Shown here: piece by piece, positions 3,528 to 6,348 of the stretch
Numbering within the stretch: the first letter of the stretch is position 1
How the letters are laid out: every line of letters begins with the position of its first letter
From: Pseudomonadota bacterium
Lineage (GTDB): Bacteria > Desulfobacterota > Desulfovibrionia > Desulfovibrionales > Desulfovibrionaceae
DNA: 6,348 nt
Reading direction: 5' to 3'
NCBI GenBank assembly: GCA_023390395.1
Contig: JAEWCY010000252.1
Location: forward strand, 1 to 6,348
Made by a program: the position numbers and the translations under genes
Notes under the pieces: model-generated
The model's input: only the letters and a program-made list of their open reading frames with translations
The model's database searches: none
What the model was told of the DNA's origin: nothing

Positions 3528-5040
3528 GACCGACACGGCGGCCCAAACCCAACCGCAAGCCCAGCCGCAGACGCCAAGCGCCCCCCAGGCGCCGGCCCCC
3601 AAGGCCGAAGCCCTGGCCACCTTCGCCCCCACCCCCGGCAAGAAGGTCGTCGTCCAGACCCCGCTCTACACCGCGGAATTCAACGCCGCCGGCGGCGTGC
3701 TGTCCCGGTTTTCCCTGAAGAACTTCCGTCAGACCATCGCCAACGACTCCCCCCTGGTCGACCTCGTCAACGCCAAGTCCCAGGTCAAGGCCCCCCTGGG
3801 CCTGATCCTCAACGGCTCGCCCACCTGGCAAAACGTCGAGTGGGGCATCGAAGGCGGCGACCTGAACCTCGGCCCGGCCGACACCGGCAGCCTCACCTTC
3901 GTCGGCCGCATGGGCGAGCTCACCGTGCGCCGCGTCATGACCTTCTCCGGCGCGGGCTACCTCATCGACGAAAAGCTCTCTCTTTCCAACGGCGGCGGCG
4001 CGCCGCTGTCCAGCCGCCTGTCCATGACCGTGGCCGTGGACCGCCTCTCGGCCGAAGGCGACAGCTACAACCCCACCCAGGCCGCCTTCTACGACACCTC
4101 GGGACTCGAACTGTTCAGCAGCGAGAAAAAGCTCGTCGAGGGCGTGGCCGACGAAAAGCCCGTGCAGTGGGGCTCGATCATGAGCAACTACTTCCTCGTC
4201 GGCGTCATCCCCGAGGCCGAAAACCTGCACGGCAAGGCCAAGGTCGAGGACGGCGTCTTCCGCGTGGCCGTGGACAAGGACGGCATCGACATCCCCGCCG
4301 GCGGCCGCACCGACATGTCCATCAGCTACTACCTCGGCCCCAAGGACCCCAAGTTCCTGGCCGAAGCCCCGCACCACCTGGCCGCCGCCATCGACTACGG
4401 CTGGTTCGACTTCATCGCCAAGCCGCTGCTCAAGCTCCTCCACTTCTTCTACGACTACGTCGGCAACTACGGCGTGGCCATCATCCTGCTGACCGTGCTC
4501 ATCAAGGCGATCTTCTGGCCGCTGTCGCACAAGAGCTACAAGTCCATGGAGCAGATGAAAAAGCTCCAGCCCCTGCTCACCCAGCTGCGCGAGAAGCACA
4601 AGGACGATCGCCAGAAGATGAACGAAGAGATGATGCAGCTGTACAAGACCTACAAGGTCAACCCGGCCGGGGGCTGCCTGCCCATGGTCGTGCAGATCCC
4701 GGTCTTCTTCGGCCTGTACCAGGCCCTGCTGCACTCCATCGAACTCCGGCACGCCTCCTTCATCCGGTACCTGCCGTTCACCGACATGATCTGGCTCGCC
4801 GACCTCTCGGCCAAGGACCCGTTCTACATCACCCCCCTGATCATGGGCGCGACCATGTTCCTGCAGCAAAAAATGACCCCGGCCCCGGGCGACCCCACCC
4901 AGGCCAAGATCATGCTGTTCATGCCCGTGATCTTCACCTTCATGTTCCTGAACTTCCCTTCGGGACTGGTCGTCTACTGGCTGGTCAACAACGTCATTTC
5001 CATCGCCCAGCAGTATTGGATGCTCAACAAGAAGTCCTGA
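3433..5040 (+). CDS. yidC: Membrane protein insertase YidC
   Basis: YidC inserts and folds inner-membrane proteins, alone or with SecYEG. At 535 residues it has the normal Gram-negative form. TM1 is at about 6-24 (VIMAVVLSLAVLVGWNFLF), followed by a Pro/Gln/Ala linker (25-68) and the periplasmic beta-sandwich domain (about 70-320). The insertase core is at 325-532: TM2 around 345-366, with K358 where E. coli has the hydrophilic-groove arginine, and a cytoplasmic helical hairpin 367-408. TM3 is around 413-436 (GGCLPMVVQIPVFFGLYQAL), TM4 about 463-479, TM5-TM6 about 493-530. It ends in LNKKS with no long basic tail. AAGGA (3426-3430) lies only 2 bases before the ATG, closer than ideal; the start is kept because MENKR is usual for the family. 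It overlaps yidD by 95 bp. Jag follows after 66 bp. Confidence 0.97.
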   Translation: MENKRVIMAVVLSLAVLVGWNFLFPAKPPVPKTDTAAQTQPQAQPQTPSAPQAPAPKAEALATFAPTPGKKVVVQTPLYTAEFNAAGGVLSRFSLKNFRQTIANDSPLVDLVNAKSQVKAPLGLILNGSPTWQNVEWGIEGGDLNLGPADTGSLTFVGRMGELTVRRVMTFSGAGYLIDEKLSLSNGGGAPLSSRLSMTVAVDRLSAEGDSYNPTQAAFYDTSGLELFSSEKKLVEGVADEKPVQWGSIMSNYFLVGVIPEAENLHGKAKVEDGVFRVAVDKDGIDIPAGGRTDMSISYYLGPKDPKFLAEAPHHLAAAIDYGWFDFIAKPLLKLLHFFYDYVGNYGVAIILLTVLIKAIFWPLSHKSYKSMEQMKKLQPLLTQLREKHKDDRQKMNEEMMQLYKTYKVNPAGGCLPMVVQIPVFFGLYQALLHSIELRHASFIRYLPFTDMIWLADLSAKDPFYITPLIMGATMFLQQKMTPAPGDPTQAKIMLFMPVIFTFMFLNFPSGLVVYWLVNNVISIAQQYWMLNKKS

Positions 5041-5106
5041 CGCCCTCGTCGGCGAGCGTCCCGGGCCGCGCGTGGAAAGCGGCGCAAGTGCAATCAAGGA
5101 GCGAAT

Positions 5107-6180
5107 ATGAGCGAATTCAGGACGTTTAGCGGCAAGACCGTCGACGAGGCCATGGAGGAGGCCTGTCGGCATTTCGCCGCTCCCCGCGAGAAACTGGAAG
5201 TCGAAATCCTCTCCGGCGGCTCCTCCGGCATCTTCGGGCTGGTCGGCAAGAAAAAAGCGCAGGTCCGGGCCCGACTGCGCCAGGAAGTCAACCTCCTCCA
5301 GGACATGGCCGCCGCCAGCGCCCGCGACGAGGAGCCCAGGGCCGAAAAGCCCGCCCGCCCGCCCAAGCCGCCGCGCGAAAAAGCCCCGGCCCGGGAGGAG
5401 AAACCCGTCGAAGCGGCCCCCAAACCCGCCCCGGCCGAGCCCGCGCCGCCCAGGCCGACGCCGCCCAAGCCGGCCGCGCCCGTCGCCGCCGCGCCCGAGA
5501 TGGCCGACAACGACGAACCCCTCGACGATTTCAGCGATGACGACGACCTCGACCTGGCCGACGCCGCCGAGGAACAGGAAGCCCCCCGACGCGGCGGCCG
5601 CGCCCCGCGCGAGGATCGCAGACCCGCCGCACCGGAGACGCCGCCCCAGCCGCTCACCCCGGAACTGGAAGCCATCGTGCGCGAAGCCGTCTCGCGCATG
5701 CTCGAAGGCATCCTCGGCGAAATCCCCGAATTCGAAATCTCCGGACACAGCGAACGCGTGTCCGTGCTCATCCTCGACGAGGAAAACTCCGGCCTGCTCA
5801 TCGGACGCGAAGGACAAACCCTCGCCTCCATCCAGTACATCGTCAACCGCATCGTCATCCGTCAACACGGCAGCCCGGTCAAAGTGCAGATCAATACCGG
5901 AGCCTACCGCGAACGCCAGGACGACAACCTGCGCAAAATGGCCATCTTCCTGGCCGACAAGGCCAAAACCCTCGGCCGGCCCCAGTCCACCAAGCCGCTG
6001 TCCTCCTACCACCGCCGGGTCGTCCACCTGGCCCTGCAAGAGGACGAATCCATCTCCACCCGCTCCAAAGGCGAAGGGCCGCTCAAACGCGTGCTCATCG
6101 TCCCCCGCGGCGCTCGCGGCGGCAACGGCGGTGGTGGGAACGGTGGGAACGGCAACGAGGCGCAGAACGGCCAACGGTAA
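5107..6180 (+). CDS. jag: RNA-binding protein Jag/KhpB (Jag-N, KH and R3H domains)
   Basis: Jag (KhpB, SpoIIIJ-associated) is a cytoplasmic RNA-binding protein, commonly encoded after yidC. In other bacteria it affects cell division and elongation through RNA binding. Domains in order: Jag-N at 1-56 (TFSGKTVDEAMEEACRHF, SGIFGLVGKKKAQV); a low-complexity linker at about 70-182, first Pro/Ala/Lys-rich, then acidic (LDDFSDDDDLDL), then Arg-rich; a type II KH domain at about 185-263 with GREG at 233-236 as its GxxG loop; and an R3H domain at about 267-332 with R303 and H307 (YHRRVVHLAL). The tail from 335 is Gly/Asn-rich (GARGGNGGGGNGGNGN). Many homologues are 200-260 residues; the added length is mostly linker. 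AAGGAG (5096-5101) with a 5-base spacer supports the ATG at 5107. Hairpins follow the stop, so this is probably the operon's last gene. Confidence 0.95.
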   Translation: MSEFRTFSGKTVDEAMEEACRHFAAPREKLEVEILSGGSSGIFGLVGKKKAQVRARLRQEVNLLQDMAAASARDEEPRAEKPARPPKPPREKAPAREEKPVEAAPKPAPAEPAPPRPTPPKPAAPVAAAPEMADNDEPLDDFSDDDDLDLADAAEEQEAPRRGGRAPREDRRPAAPETPPQPLTPELEAIVREAVSRMLEGILGEIPEFEISGHSERVSVLILDEENSGLLIGREGQTLASIQYIVNRIVIRQHGSPVKVQINTGAYRERQDDNLRKMAIFLADKAKTLGRPQSTKPLSSYHRRVVHLALQEDESISTRSKGEGPLKRVLIVPRGARGGNGGGGNGGNGNEAQNGQR

Positions 6181-6202
6181 GAGGGTAAGATGCCTCCGGC
6201 GG

Positions 6203-6225
6203 CCGGGGGGGATGATCCCCCCCGG
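6203..6225 (+). terminator. G7/C7 hairpin after jag, likely terminator or dispersed intergenic repeat
   Basis: CCGGGGGGG and CCCCCCCGG form a perfect 9-bp stem around ATGAT, 22 bp after the jag stop. No T tract follows; instead TCCCCCCCGACGGGG can form a further small stem. The preceding sequence TGCCTCCGGCGGCC followed by a variable stem resembles, from memory, an intergenic repeat common in Desulfovibrio-like genomes. Its position supports transcription ending after jag. Confidence 0.5.
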
Positions 6226-6298
6226 TCCCCCCCGACGGGGCGGATGGGATGATGTCGGGAACGTCGGGCGGCGAGGCGACGGACCATGTGGTCGGGGA

Positions 6299-6348
6299 AT
6301 TTCGGGCAACCCGCAGGCCGCAAAGCCGGCCAGCACGTTGCCCGAAAT
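6299..6348. repeat. Long hairpin with perfect 12-bp arms at the window edge
   Basis: ATTTCGGGCAAC (6299-6310) and GTTGCCCGAAAT (6337-6348) are exact inverted repeats. Inside them GCAGGCCG (6313-6320) and CGGCCAGC (6327-6334) pair with one A-A mismatch around a 6-base loop. The whole 50-base unit forms one nearly continuous hairpin and may extend past the window. There is no T tract in view. It could be a REP-like palindrome or an operator/attenuator of the next gene. Confidence 0.5.

Noticed and set aside
5041..5106. CTCG-TCGG-CGAG stem between yidC and jag
   Set aside because: A four-base-pair stem is expected by chance in GC-rich DNA, and no T tract follows; the genes are probably co-transcribed.
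3840..5129. A 429-codon plus-strand frame overlapping yidC
   Set aside because: Translation is Arg/Pro/His-rich noise, a frame shadow of yidC.
3271..6336. A 1021-codon open frame on the minus strand opposite yidC and jag
   Set aside because: It is the antisense shadow of high-GC codons. Its translation is low-complexity Gly/Val/Arg with no family motif, and both sense genes are unmistakable.
6249..6348. Open frame starting MMSGTSGG that runs off the window
   Set aside because: It does not resemble the expected mnmE start, has no clear Shine-Dalgarno, and half of it is the long hairpin. It is too short to support.

Overview
The window looks like a chromosomal segment of a GC-rich sulfate reducer of the Desulfovibrionaceae (Desulfovibrio/Solidesulfovibrio type). 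The order rpmH-rnpA-yidD-yidC-jag, the YidC start MENKRVIMAVVLSLAVLVGW and the GC-rich third codon positions all fit this. That placement is inferred from recognition, not from a search.

Left part (1-1904, all on the minus strand) is accessory DNA with clearly lower GC. From right to left it holds a toxin-first type II toxin-antitoxin pair (RelE-fold toxin, then XRE antitoxin), a strong symmetric terminator, a decayed fragment of a zinc-ribbon-bearing DNA methyltransferase broken by a one-base deletion in a cysteine codon, and a GH24 phage lysozyme whose GTG start overlaps the stop of the broken ORF. I read this as prophage or island remains.

Boundary (about 1905-2290) has no gene except an initiator tRNA (fMet, CAU) on the minus strand, with its own promoter and intrinsic terminator. 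Between this tRNA and the toxin promoter lie four direct copies of TTGCCACCA, three of them spaced 32 and 64 bp apart. They could be integrase arm sites or another protein-binding array. An attachment site at the tRNA 3' end is plausible but not shown.

Right part (2295-6180, all on the plus strand) is a housekeeping operon. It contains a small three-helix membrane protein of unknown function, ribosomal protein L34 (rpmH), the RNase P protein (rnpA), the membrane-insertion factor YidD, the YidC insertase and the RNA-binding protein Jag/KhpB. Together they serve ribosome assembly, tRNA maturation and membrane-protein insertion. The genes are packed very tightly. The only usable in-frame start for full-length RnpA lies 4 bp before the rpmH start, so rpmH appears to sit entirely inside rnpA in another frame, an arrangement known from Thermus. 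rnpA/yidD overlap by 28 bp and yidD/yidC by 95 bp.

The end (6181-6348) is non-coding as far as I can tell. It carries a G7/C7 hairpin, probably a terminator or dispersed repeat, and a second long hairpin with perfect 12-bp arms that reaches the window edge.
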